A model generated the notes under the pieces. The model was not told the DNA's origin, did no database searches, and was given only the letters and a program-made list of their open reading frames with translations. Below are positions 16,893 through 25,352 of a stretch of 64,000 nucleotides of DNA, piece by piece (position 1 is the stretch's first letter; every line of letters starts with the position of its first letter). The translations under genes and the position numbers were made by a program. The stretch is from Paenibacillus sp. FSL H3-0469 (lineage in GTDB: Bacteria > Bacillota > Bacilli > Paenibacillales > Paenibacillaceae). The stretch is from the NCBI RefSeq assembly GCF_038051945.1, contig NZ_CP150302.1, positions 3,906,001 to 3,970,000 of the forward strand, in the 5' to 3' direction.

Positions 16893-18215
16893 TCAACCCG
16901 ACTTAGGAATATCCGTAATCGCAATCTCGAAATCGACGGATATGGTCCCCCGGATCACTTGTTGCTCGCTGTCTAATTTGGCGGATAAGTCGACGCTTTG
17001 CATAATCACATCATCGCCTTTGTACCGCTTGCGGGTGAGATAATAGGTTGCCAGCTCACTACAGAATTGGGTGTAGTTTTTTTCATGGAGGAATTTGTTA
17101 TGTTCACCAAAGATACTGTAAATCTTCCGGTACGGAATATAATCCGCAAATCTCTGTAAAACATGATCCACGTCCCACTTATACTGATTAGCCATTTGAA
17201 CAATCTTGAACAGCGCCATGAATATTTCATTTTCGTGATTTGAGATGTATTCGACATATGCATCAAGAACCTCAATCTGCCCATCCATTAAGCAGTAAAG
17301 ATACGTATTAGCCGTTCCCCAGTCTATATATTGAGCCTTAATACGCCATGCTTCTTCGTCATCTTCCCGTATCCAGCTATGATCCATATATATAGGTATC
17401 ATATCGAGTGCAGTTTTGTAATCTCCAATCTCTTCATAAACACAGGATCTCATAAGCTGAGCATATAATATATATGTATACAGCGGCCTTTTATATAACT
17501 TATGATCTCTATGCCTACGGCCTGATTCACCATGAAGGTCATAATGGACAGAGGCCACTCGGAGCATTTCTTCTACAACCTCAGATACCTTGTCCCATTT
17601 CTGAAGCGCAAGATAGATATCCGCCAACTGCTTCAACGCATCCAACTGATTGACTTCATCCAGCTTATTGACATAATTCTCTAATAACGTAGCAGCGATT
17701 AGATTTTCCTGCGGATCATCGCCCAGATTAATCAGGAAGAGCCGATATTGGCAGAGCGCCAACCGTTCGGAATGCTGGTATTTCTCGCTGGCTCCCACAT
17801 TGTCATAGATTAATGCAGCGGCCTGCCAGTTCTTCTGCTCAAATAACTCCTCCGCAACCTCGAACAGCAGCGGTGCATACAACAGATTATCCAGTAAATT
17901 CTGCGCCACGCGCTCAATACAATCCAGACGCGATAACGCCGCACATTGCAGCAGGAACGGCCGTAAACGCCGCCAAGTCGGTGTCGAATCATATAAACAT
18001 TCATCCACATATTGACTGTAAAAGTAATCCTCCGGCAGCCCCATCCCGCTGGTCACACGGGTCAAATGATTCATCGCCAAAGCCTGCTGGCCTTTCATCA
18101 CCCGGCTGAGTGTGCCGGAATGAATTCCGCTGGCAATTGCAAACTGATTAATAGACAATTTATGTTTTGTGAGATACGCCGCTATCTCGTCCCGGATTTT
18201 GACTGTATGCTCCAC
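16893..18215 (-). CDS. HTH-TPR receptor of the RRNPP/AloR type (no peptide partner seen)
   Basis: A 440-residue regulator with an XRE-type helix-turn-helix (residues about 5-60, INQFAIASGIHSGTLSRV) and a long helical TPR-like part. It is strongly similar to the paralogue at 18849-20243 (shared PTWRRLRPF, QNLLDNL, SEKYQ.SERLA.CQYRLF). I chose the GTG at 18215 because GGTGG lies 8 bp upstream and the sequence then aligns with the paralogue from its first residue. RRNPP receptors bind imported signalling peptides. Unlike its paralogue it has no small secreted peptide gene after it: the 3' side contains only a hairpin. A Spo0E-like gene lies 75 bp upstream on the same strand with no terminator between, suggesting cotranscription. 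Confidence 0.75.
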   Translation of the reverse strand: MEHTVKIRDEIAAYLTKHKLSINQFAIASGIHSGTLSRVMKGQQALAMNHLTRVTSGMGLPEDYFYSQYVDECLYDSTPTWRRLRPFLLQCAALSRLDCIERVAQNLLDNLLYAPLLFEVAEELFEQKNWQAAALIYDNVGASEKYQHSERLALCQYRLFLINLGDDPQENLIAATLLENYVNKLDEVNQLDALKQLADIYLALQKWDKVSEVVEEMLRVASVHYDLHGESGRRHRDHKLYKRPLYTYILYAQLMRSCVYEEIGDYKTALDMIPIYMDHSWIREDDEEAWRIKAQYIDWGTANTYLYCLMDGQIEVLDAYVEYISNHENEIFMALFKIVQMANQYKWDVDHVLQRFADYIPYRKIYSIFGEHNKFLHEKNYTQFCSELATYYLTRKRYKGDDVIMQSVDLSAKLDSEQQVIRGTISVDFEIAITDIPKSG

Positions 18216-18290
18216 TGCATTTACCACCTTTTTTATACACGTATCCGTTGGATTTTATATTTGAATTTTAGTTATTTTCTAGATCAATGC

Positions 18291-18470
18291 TTAAGCAGTC
18301 GGCCGCTTGTTCATCCGATAGGCATTATCGTAGGCATTGAGCAACTCATCCAGCACTACGGATTGCCGCAAGACCTCCGGATGATTGAAACCGCCATATT
18401 GAATATGTAATTTATGAAGCATACTTCTAGCTTGCTCTATACGAATTCTAACGATTGCTGGACTATGCAT
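18291..18470 (-). CDS. Spo0E-like aspartyl-phosphate phosphatase family small protein
   Basis: A 59-residue protein. Its pattern, an N-terminal helix (RIRIEQARSMLHKLH), a short turn, then HPEVLRQSVVLDELLNAY, is the two-helix Spo0E-like fold with a variant of the S-Q-x-L-D motif (here QSVVLDELL). Members of the family dephosphorylate Spo0A or related regulators and delay sporulation. AAGGAGG lies 9 bp before the ATG at 18470, and the stop TAA is at 18291-18293. It is immediately upstream of an RRNPP-type receptor on the same strand, a plausible link between peptide sensing and the phosphorelay. Family assignment rests on pattern, not on alignment. Confidence 0.72.
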   Translation of the reverse strand: MHSPAIVRIRIEQARSMLHKLHIQYGGFNHPEVLRQSVVLDELLNAYDNAYRMNKRPTA

Positions 18471-18700
18471 GGGAATCCCGCCTCCTTATGCAACATTATA
18501 GATATTTATGTAAAACTGCATAAAATAGGTCTCTTTGCATTATCTACTATATTGGTTATAGATACAATTATTTCAAAACCATGGCGAGAAACAGTAAGTC
18601 TGCTCTGCCTCTTACAATTGACATCAACCGTTTGATAAATGTATGTACATCTACACGGCAGTTAGGTTCTGGATACATCCCCCTTTAGAAATCAGCAAAT
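18471..18700. other. AT-rich intergenic region with putative promoter
   Basis: About 230 bp between the pro-peptide terminator and the Spo0E-like gene. A TTGAAA/AATATA pair with 17-bp spacing on the minus strand (near 18550-18580) is a weak promoter candidate. No coding signal seen. Confidence 0.4.
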
Positions 18701-18731
18701 AAAAAACGTTCCCGGAATAAACGGGAACGTT
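18701..18731 (-). terminator. Terminator of the receptor/pro-peptide operon
   Basis: Minus strand: perfect arms AACGTTCCCG and CGGGAACGTT followed by TTTTTT, 15 bp after the pro-peptide stop codon. Confidence 0.88.
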
Positions 18732-18745
18732 AGTTGATGGATCAG

Positions 18746-18886
18746 TTAACCACCAATACCATGTGAGTTAGTTTGAATTATTGACTGAATGCTGCTATCT
18801 TTTACAATTCCACTAGTTGAAATTGCAGACAAAATTACGACAGATACGCTACATAGAACCAGAAGCTTGATAAATTGTTTTTTCAT
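18746..18886 (-). CDS. Secreted signalling pro-peptide, AloP-like
   Basis: A 46-residue ORF (start ATG 18886, stop TAA 18746-18748). It has a basic start (MKKQFIK), a hydrophobic core (LLVLCSVSVVILSAIS) typical of a Sec signal peptide, and a short polar tail ending SIIQTNSHGIGG. It overlaps the 3' end of the HTH-TPR receptor by 38 bp in another frame, with a GAGAGGTG ribosome site inside the receptor gene, and is followed by a strong terminator. Receptor followed by an overlapping exported pro-peptide is the layout of RRNPP quorum-sensing cassettes (PlcR-PapR, NprR-NprX, and AloR-AloP of Paenibacillus polymyxa). The mature signal is expected from the C-terminus; its exact ends are unknown. 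Confidence 0.82.
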   Translation of the reverse strand: MKKQFIKLLVLCSVSVVILSAISTSGIVKDSSIQSIIQTNSHGIGG

Positions 18887-20243
18887 TTGGTTTCCACACC
18901 TCTCTCATTAAAAATTTGTATCTTTCCAACTCTTCTACACTGGCAACATCCCTGTATTGTTCAAACAAATTGACACAAGTGATTGCCACACTCTCATTGT
19001 TTATAATAGATGAAGATTCCAAACTTTCTAGTAAGAATTCAATCCCTCTGTTTCTTTTATTATGTAAATAATAGTTTGCCAATTCAGCAAGAAATCTCGC
19101 GTGTTTGTCTGCCATAATCTGTGAGTTGTATTGGCCGAATTCTGATTTATAAGTTCGATATGGGATATAGGCAGAGAAGCGCTCCAGAATGTGATCAACA
19201 TTCCAATCATACCAATTTGCACATCGGATAATATTGTAAATCGCCGTAAATATCTCGTCTGTTTGTGCAGATATATATTCGACATACTCGTCTAGCACTT
19301 CTATTTGTCCGTCCAGCATACGGTATAAGTAAATATTCGCAGTACCCCACTCTCTAAACTGAACTAACGTCCGTCTCGCTTCTTCATCATCTTCCTTTAT
19401 CCAGCTTCCGTCCATATAGCGCGGCACAAGTTCTATAGCAGATTTATAATCCCCGTATTCCATGCAAATACTAGAGAGAAAGAGATGAGATCGCAAAATA
19501 TAGAGATATAGTGGAGTTTTAGAAGTCTTAATGTTGCCTCGATTTAAGTTTGACTGGAGCTGGAGATTATAACGTAGTGTAGCCAGTTCAAGCATCTTCT
19601 CTGCGAGTTCATTAACTTTAGGCCACTGCTGCAAGGAATAGTATACTTCCAACAAATCTTTCAGCCCATCCAACTGATCCGCCTCATTTAACCGCGGGAT
19701 GTAGCTCTCGAACAGGGTAGCAGCACGCAGGTTCGTGCTCTGGTCATCACCCAGGGCAATCTGGAACAGACGGTATTGGCAGGTGGCTAAGCGTTCGGAA
19801 TACTGGTATTTCTCGCTGGCGCTTACATTCTCATAGAGTAGTGCAGCCGCTGCCAAGTGGCCTTGCTGGAACAAGCCTTCCGCAACCTCGTATAGCATGG
19901 GGACATACGTCAGATTATCCAGCAAGTTCTGCACCAGCAGCTCGATACAATCTGTACGCCCGAGTTCCGCACATTTCACAATGAACGGACGAAGCCGCCG
20001 CCAGGTCGGTGACGAATAATAGAAGCATTCCTCTACATACAAGCTGTAAAAAAAATCCTCGCCAAGCCCCATTCCTGCAGTGATTAACTCCAGATGGCTC
20101 ATGGCAATGGGCTGATGGCCATTAATGATCCGGCTCAGTGTTCCGGAATTAATACCGGATCTAATGGCGAACTGATTAATGGACATGTCATGCTGGGTTA
20201 AATAATCTGCAAGCTGGTCTCGAATCATGACTGCAGGCTTCAA
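18849..20243 (-). CDS. HTH-TPR peptide receptor, RRNPP/AloR type, paired with the pro-peptide
   Basis: A 464-residue regulator. Residues 1-60 form an XRE helix-turn-helix (SINQFAIRSGINSGTLSRI) and the rest is TPR-like helices, the architecture of RRNPP receptors that bind re-imported peptides. The start is the TTG at 20243 with AGGAGGTGATG upstream. Compared with its paralogue at 16893-18215 it carries about 30 extra C-terminal residues, and that DNA also contains the start and ribosome site of the overlapping pro-peptide gene. Expected function: peptide-controlled transcription, including of its own operon. Targets are unknown. The upstream region to 20492 is AT-rich. Confidence 0.85.
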   Translation of the reverse strand: MKPAVMIRDQLADYLTQHDMSINQFAIRSGINSGTLSRIINGHQPIAMSHLELITAGMGLGEDFFYSLYVEECFYYSSPTWRRLRPFIVKCAELGRTDCIELLVQNLLDNLTYVPMLYEVAEGLFQQGHLAAAALLYENVSASEKYQYSERLATCQYRLFQIALGDDQSTNLRAATLFESYIPRLNEADQLDGLKDLLEVYYSLQQWPKVNELAEKMLELATLRYNLQLQSNLNRGNIKTSKTPLYLYILRSHLFLSSICMEYGDYKSAIELVPRYMDGSWIKEDDEEARRTLVQFREWGTANIYLYRMLDGQIEVLDEYVEYISAQTDEIFTAIYNIIRCANWYDWNVDHILERFSAYIPYRTYKSEFGQYNSQIMADKHARFLAELANYYLHNKRNRGIEFLLESLESSSIINNESVAITCVNLFEQYRDVASVEELERYKFLMREVWKPNEKTIYQASGSM

Positions 20244-20437
20244 AGGAACATCACCTCCTACATCCCAGAATTTAGAACAATATGTTTATATCTGTAATAG
20301 TAGGGGATCAGATTTGAAAATTCAATAGAATAGAGTCAAATAAAACAACTATATCTCGAAAGTGTGAAGAATTCGAAACAGTTTGGCAAGCGGCTTGCCG
20401 GGCTTTACGGATAAGGGCTGAAACTATGTTTATTATG

Positions 20438-20469
20438 GGAGAACTGATTAATCAGTCTCCATCTTTTTT
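20438..20469 (+). terminator. Terminator-like hairpin just before the small membrane protein gene
   Basis: GGAGAACTGATT / AATCAGTCTCC followed by TTTTTT, ending 24 bp before the start codon at 20493. Upstream there is a second hairpin, GGCAAG/CTTGCC. No plus-strand gene lies upstream, so this may be an attenuator in the leader rather than a gene-end terminator. Confidence 0.5.
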
Positions 20470-20492
20470 CAGTAAGGGGGAAGTTGAAGTTT

Positions 20493-20870
20493 ATGAGAAA
20501 ATTCAGCATCATTTCAATTTCATTATTATTACTTGTTTTAATATATATTTTAGGCAGACCACATCCTGAGATTGTTAGCGTCAGTCTTATTTCCGAAACA
20601 GCGGAAATTACTTACACTGATATTGAAGGCATTCGAATATTCGACGATGCTATAAGAACGGTGAAAAAAGTACGCGGGGCTGTTGATGTGGGTCCACCAA
20701 CATATAGAATGAATGTTACTTACGCGGATAGCGAAGTTGTGAAATTCAGCCTTTATTTAGATTTTAAAACCAAAAGTGGATTTTTGATTAAAGATAGTAA
20801 TAGCGAAAAAATGTTGAAATTAAAAGAAAGCAGTTCTAAAGAATTAACAGATCTATTGAGTAAAGACTAA
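20493..20870 (+). CDS. Small membrane-anchored or exported protein, YhfM-like domain possible
   Basis: 125 residues from the ATG at 20493, preceded by GGGGGAAG (a TTG at 20484 is too close to the site). A hydrophobic N-terminus (ISISLLLLVLIYILG) is a signal anchor. The remaining roughly 100 residues are predicted outside the cell, with alternating beta-like segments (VSVSLISETAEITYT ... YRMNVTYADSEVVKFSL). The pattern resembles small YhfM-like domains of Bacillota, but I am not certain. It converges with the LysE gene, with only 14 bp between stops. Confidence 0.6.
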   Translation: MRKFSIISISLLLLVLIYILGRPHPEIVSVSLISETAEITYTDIEGIRIFDDAIRTVKKVRGAVDVGPPTYRMNVTYADSEVVKFSLYLDFKTKSGFLIKDSNSEKMLKLKESSSKELTDLLSKD

Positions 20871-20884
20871 TTTGAGGGAAATCT

Positions 20885-21502
20885 CTAGCCATACAACAGC
20901 CCCCACAACTGAACTCCCATGTAGACGGCGATCGCCCAGATCAGCAGTGCCGAAACGGTATTCATCCCACTCATGACCTTGCCGGAAGCATCCAGTCTGC
21001 CGAGTTGGCGGCCCGCTGCAGCAAGACCCAGGAACCAGAGCCAGGAGACGGCCACTGTCGCCGCCGCGAAGGTCCAGCGCACCGCCCCTTCGTATTGCAG
21101 CGAGCTGGTTCCAATCACACCCACCGTATCCAGAAGGGCATGAGGGTTCAGGAGGGACACAGACAGCGCATAGAGGATCTGTCCCTTCGCTGATAGTCGG
21201 CCCGACTCATCCTTCGCCGGAGTAGAGCGCCAGATTCTCCAGCCCATGAAGGCGAGAAACAGAATGCCCGCGCCATATATAACAGGTGTGACCCAGCGCA
21301 GCGATAAAATGACCAAGGAGACTCCACCGACTGCGGCAGCGATAAGCAGTGTGTCGCATACCGCTGACGTCAGTACGACAGGCATTACACTGCGGAATCT
21401 AGGATGCTGTGCCCCTTGGTTGAAGACGAATATATTCTGCACGCCCAGCGGCAGAATCAGCCCGAAGGCCAGGATCATTCCATGTAGAATGGCCTGCACC
21501 AT
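20885..21502 (-). CDS. LysE/ArgO-family amino acid exporter
   Basis: A 205-residue membrane protein with about six helices and the LysE family N-terminal motif GLILPLGVQNIFVFNQG near residues 14-30. Family members export basic amino acids such as lysine and arginine, or related compounds. It is divergent from a MocR-type regulator, an arrangement that often couples regulator and exporter. The specific substrate cannot be inferred. Confidence 0.87.
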   Translation of the reverse strand: MVQAILHGMILAFGLILPLGVQNIFVFNQGAQHPRFRSVMPVVLTSAVCDTLLIAAAVGGVSLVILSLRWVTPVIYGAGILFLAFMGWRIWRSTPAKDESGRLSAKGQILYALSVSLLNPHALLDTVGVIGTSSLQYEGAVRWTFAAATVAVSWLWFLGLAAAGRQLGRLDASGKVMSGMNTVSALLIWAIAVYMGVQLWGLLYG

Positions 21503-21801
21503 TTCTTTTCCCCCTTATATCTTCCTAGTGGTGCTTCCAGATAAACAAGCCTCTCAGACTTCCTCCGGTTATAGCCTAATGATCGTACCCTGCCATAGTG
21601 GCTGCCGTAACCATCCAAGTTCTGCGACACATACCAACCAAGATGAATGAAAGAGGAGGAATCATGGTAGACTGGAAGAAAGAAGGAACGAGAAAGAGAG
21701 AACGAAATGAGAGATAATGTTAGTCAGTAGCGGCTGTGAGGGGACAGTGTGTTCGCTTTTTTTCGCTTTTGCACAATAATTCGCCCGGAAGGAGCCTGCT
21801 C

Positions 21802-23427
21802 TTGACACATGCACAAAGGCCCAACCATACAACAACAGAAATAAACACGCCCGGCCCATCCGTACATACGGAGGATTCCCTGCCCGCAGCTACTGGATCA
21901 CAGCAAGCTGGTACCCGCTCCGTCCTGACGGACACCTGGAAGCCGGACCCGGCTTCTCCGCTGCCGCTTCACGGCCAGATCTCCGACTACTTCATGGCGA
22001 AGATCAGCACAGGGGCCTGGCCTCCCGGTATGCGTCTGGCCCCGCAGCGGGAGCTCAGCCGCCAGTTCGGAGTGAACCGCAGTACGGTGGTTACAGCGCT
22101 GGGCCAGCTGACCGCGCTGGGCCTGATCGAAGGCAGACGCGGCGGCGGAACGATAGTTACAGGCGTGCGTTCAACGCCCCCGGCTTCCGGTGGTTCCGCC
22201 AGACCGTCCGGAGAAGCCGGGGAAGCGGGGCCCTCTGAGCCGCAACGCTCCGGCAACTGGAATGACTATGTGGAGGAGGGGACTCACTATCCCAACCTGC
22301 CTACCGTGCAGGATATTAACCGGCTCGAATATGTGCCCGGTCTGATTCGGCTCGGGACCGGGGAGCCTGCGCCCGAGTTGCTGCCTGGAGCGGCGATGAA
22401 TGAGGTGCTGGCCGGACTCGCGCAGCGTGTTCTGCCTCCGCTCTCCTATGAAGAGCCGCTCGGTAATCCGGCGCTGCGGGCGGCGGTCAGCGGGTTACTG
22501 GCCCGGAGCGGCATTACCGCTGGACCGGACTCGATTCTGATTACCTCCGGCGCCCTTCAGGGGCTTCAGCTCATTGCCCTTGGGCTGTTGCCGCGCGGCT
22601 CATCTATTCTGCTGGAGAAGCCGTCTTATCTGTATTCGATTCATGCCTTTCAGTCTGCGGGGGTGAAATTCAGCGGCCTGCCTATGGATGAGCGCGGTCT
22701 GATCCCGGAGCAGCTTGCAGCCGAGGCGGTCCGCAGTAAGGCCGCAATGCTGTACAGCATCCCTTCTTATCACAATCCTACAGGGATCTTGATGGATGCC
22801 GGACGCCGCCGGGAGCTGATGGAGGTTACAGGCAGACTCGGGCTGCCCATTCTGGAGGATGGGGCCTACCAGGAATTATGGCTGGACGTCCCGCCTCCGC
22901 CTCCACTGAAGGCGCTGGATCATGAGGGGCGGGTCCTGCATCTCGGTACCCTGTCCAAGGCTGTCAGCCCCGGGCTGCGCATCGGCTGGATTGCCGGACC
23001 GGAGCCGGTCGTCCGGCGGCTGGCCGACATCAAGATGCAGAGCGATTACGGCGCAAGCTCCCTGTCTCAGCTGGCAGCCGCCAGCTGGCTTACGGGCGGC
23101 TATCATGAGGAGCACCTGCAGGTGCTGCGGGGCAGACTGCGCGCGCGCCGCAGCCACATGCTTGAGCTGCTTAAGCTCCATTGCACCGGACTGGCAACCT
23201 GGAATGTGCCGGCAGGAGGCTTCTATATCTGGTTGTCTCTCCATCAGGCAGTCCCTCCGCGCAAGCTGTTCAGCGCAGCACTAAGTGCCGGACTGCTGCT
23301 GAATACAGGCGATCTGTATGACCGCAGCGACGTTAGGCATCTCAGGCTGTCCTACGCTTATGCCTCTGCGGCCGAGCTGGAGCACGGCATCCCCCTGCTG
23401 GCTGAGCTGATCCGGAGAGGACTGTGA
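21802..23427 (+). CDS. MocR-type regulator (GntR HTH fused to class I aminotransferase domain)
   Basis: About 541 residues. After a disordered leader of about 45 residues comes a GntR winged helix (LPLHGQISDYFMAKI ... SRQFGVNRSTVVTALGQL), then a PLP aminotransferase fold of about 370 residues. The PLP-lysine segment HLGTLSKAVSPGLRIGWI is present. I chose the TTG at 21802 because AAGGAG lies 7 bp upstream. MocR proteins such as GabR and PdxR sense PLP-bound amino compounds. The divergent LysE exporter is a likely target along with its own gene. A linker of about 30 Gly/Ser/Pro-rich residues joins the domains. Confidence 0.88.
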   Translation: MTHAQRPNHTTTEINTPGPSVHTEDSLPAATGSQQAGTRSVLTDTWKPDPASPLPLHGQISDYFMAKISTGAWPPGMRLAPQRELSRQFGVNRSTVVTALGQLTALGLIEGRRGGGTIVTGVRSTPPASGGSARPSGEAGEAGPSEPQRSGNWNDYVEEGTHYPNLPTVQDINRLEYVPGLIRLGTGEPAPELLPGAAMNEVLAGLAQRVLPPLSYEEPLGNPALRAAVSGLLARSGITAGPDSILITSGALQGLQLIALGLLPRGSSILLEKPSYLYSIHAFQSAGVKFSGLPMDERGLIPEQLAAEAVRSKAAMLYSIPSYHNPTGILMDAGRRRELMEVTGRLGLPILEDGAYQELWLDVPPPPPLKALDHEGRVLHLGTLSKAVSPGLRIGWIAGPEPVVRRLADIKMQSDYGASSLSQLAAASWLTGGYHEEHLQVLRGRLRARRSHMLELLKLHCTGLATWNVPAGGFYIWLSLHQAVPPRKLFSAALSAGLLLNTGDLYDRSDVRHLRLSYAYASAAELEHGIPLLAELIRRGL

Positions 23428-23453
23428 TAAGAGCCATCACCGTCAGACTACAA

Positions 23454-23500
23454 ATAGCCCTGAACAAATGACTGCATACGGGTCATTTGATCAGGGCTAT
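23454..23500. terminator. Terminator after the MocR gene
   Basis: Arms ATAGCCCTGA..AAATGAC and GTCATTT..TCAGGGCTAT around a 9-nt loop, between convergent MocR and histidine kinase genes. Confidence 0.75.
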
Positions 23501-23610
23501 GCTATTGGGACACCCGGGTGAAGCGGAAGGACCCGCAGCTATAGCCAATCTCCGGGCGGGGGACGGCCTCTGCTGGATACCGGGGCGGACCCTCCGCATC
23601 AACGGCAGGT

Positions 23611-24678
23611 TCATCTGCTCTGCTGCGGCAAACGCACGATGAAGGCCGTCCCCTCTCCGGGACGGCTCGTTACGTGTACGCTGCCTTCGTGGAGCTCTAC
23701 GATCTTCTTCACGAGCGGGAGGCCGAGCCCGCTTCCGCTTCCACTGCTGACGCTTCTGGACTTATCCGCCTTATAGAAGCGTTCGAAGATCCGCTCCAGC
23801 TCTTCTTCGGTCATGCCGAGCCCGCTGTCCCTGACCTCCACCTCCACCCGTTCCTCCATGCTGCGCACAAAGACGGTGATCCGTCCGCCCTGCGGGGTGA
23901 ACTTGATGCTGTTATGCAGCAGGTTGGTCCATACCTGGCTCAGCAGATCCTGTACCGCGCTCACGGTGGTCTCCTGAAGCTCGGCCTCCACCTCAATCTC
24001 CTTGCCAAGCCACTGCGGCTCTGCGGCCAGGATCATCGCCTGCACTTGCTTATCCAGCCTATAAGGCTTGCGCTCGAACGGGAAGCTCTCCGCCTCCAGC
24101 ACAGACAGCTTCAGCAGATTATCACTCAGGCCGGACAGACGGCGGCTCTCCGCTTCAATGATATCCAAATAATGCTTGCGGATATCCGGACTGAGGTTCT
24201 CCTCTTGAAGCGCGGCAGCGAACCCGCGGATCGAGGTCAGCGGCGACTGGATCTCATGGGAGACGCTTGCGATGAAGTCCTGCCGCATCAGCTCCATCCG
24301 GCTCAGCTCGCTCGCCATTTCATTAATTCCTTCCACAATCCCTCCGAACTGCCGGTACTGGCCGCTGTTCTCCAGTTCAATCTTGAAATCGCCCTGCGAG
24401 ATCTGCCGCATGGCCGTAAGGATCGGCCTATAGAAATTCTGATCCTTGCCGCGTGTAGCGAAGGCAATAATCGCCCCGCTGACGAAAAAGATGATAATCT
24501 GCATCGCCATCACAAACAAGTGATACCCGTATTCAGAGAAGGACCAGCCGAAATGACGGACCAGCAGTTTTGATCCGAAATAGCTCCCGTTCCAGGAGAT
24601 ATAGAGCATAATCAACATTCCGGCTATAGGTCCAACTATACCGATTTTCTCCCATATCTTCATGATTCTGCGCTTCAT
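23611..24678 (-). CDS. Two-component sensor histidine kinase
   Basis: A 355-residue kinase. Two membrane helices (residues about 12-30 and 55-75) flank a short extracellular loop of about 25 residues, then a HAMP-like linker, the H-box VSHEIQSPLTSI, the N-box LLHNSIKFTPQGG, and G-boxes DSGLGMTEEE and GSGSGLGLPLV. The short loop suggests an intramembrane-type sensor, often cell-envelope stress or antimicrobials. It starts 2 bp after the response regulator stop, third in an ABC exporter-regulator-kinase operon, so a role in controlling or sensing through that exporter is likely. Confidence 0.92.
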   Translation of the reverse strand: MKRRIMKIWEKIGIVGPIAGMLIMLYISWNGSYFGSKLLVRHFGWSFSEYGYHLFVMAMQIIIFFVSGAIIAFATRGKDQNFYRPILTAMRQISQGDFKIELENSGQYRQFGGIVEGINEMASELSRMELMRQDFIASVSHEIQSPLTSIRGFAAALQEENLSPDIRKHYLDIIEAESRRLSGLSDNLLKLSVLEAESFPFERKPYRLDKQVQAMILAAEPQWLGKEIEVEAELQETTVSAVQDLLSQVWTNLLHNSIKFTPQGGRITVFVRSMEERVEVEVRDSGLGMTEEELERIFERFYKADKSRSVSSGSGSGLGLPLVKKIVELHEGSVHVTSRPGEGTAFIVRLPQQSR

Positions 24679-24680
24679 GC

Positions 24681-25352
24681 CTATCCCTCCAGCCGGTAGC
24701 CAAGCCCCCGGATCGTACGAATGGAGAATCCGAATCGCTCCTGCGGAAACCGCTCACGCAGACGTCCCACATGTACATCCAGCGTCCGCTCATTGCCTTC
24801 ATAATCATAGCCCCAAATCTCTTCAATGAGCCGATCGCGGGTCAGCGTCTGCCCCCGGTAACTGGCCAGCTTGAAGAGCAGCTCGAATTCCTTCAGCGGC
24901 AGCGTGAACTCGCCATGCTCCGACAGCACTTCGTAGGTTGTGCGGTTCATCCGCAGACTGCCTACGGTAACACTCTGGGCGGCGGAAATCTGGTAACGCT
25001 TCAGCAGTGCCTTGACCCTGGCGATCAGCACCGGCGGCTCGAACGGCTTGACCAGATAGTCGTCTGTGCCCAGCTCGAAGCCTTTGACAATCTGCGAGGT
25101 CTCTCCTTTGGCCGTCAGCATTAGTATCGGAAAATCATACTCCTTGCGCAGCTCCCGGCACAGCTCCCAGCCGTCCATATTCGGCATCATAATATCAATG
25201 ATCGCCATATCCGCCGTGCTCTCTTCGAGCAGCCGCAGCGCCTCCAGTCCGTCAGAAGCGCTCAGCACCTCCGCCATCCCTTCAGCTCTCAGGAACACTC
25301 CCACCAATTCGCGGATATGCGGATCGTCGTCCACTACCAGTATTTTGACCAT
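24681..25352 (-). CDS. OmpR/PhoB-family response regulator
   Basis: 223 residues. The receiver domain has the acidic pocket VVDDD at 6-10 and phosphoacceptor D53 (AIIDIMMPNMDG), with K near 103 (LVKPFEPP). The C-terminal winged helix (residues about 125-220) has the usual TLDVHVGRLRERF recognition element. It is paired with the following kinase. Its first 71 bp overlap the 3' end of the ABC transporter gene in another frame; it nevertheless has its own GGAGGGG site, 10 bp before the ATG. Confidence 0.94.
   Translation of the reverse strand: MVKILVVDDDPHIRELVGVFLRAEGMAEVLSASDGLEALRLLEESTADMAIIDIMMPNMDGWELCRELRKEYDFPILMLTAKGETSQIVKGFELGTDDYLVKPFEPPVLIARVKALLKRYQISAAQSVTVGSLRMNRTTYEVLSEHGEFTLPLKEFELLFKLASYRGQTLTRDRLIEEIWGYDYEGNERTLDVHVGRLRERFPQERFGFSIRTIRGLGYRLEG

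Noticed and set aside
21664-21717. 17-codon ORF with a GAGGAGG site before the MocR gene
   Set aside because: Purine-rich sequence can mimic ribosome sites; the Lys/Arg/Glu peptide is not recognisable. A leader peptide cannot be excluded.
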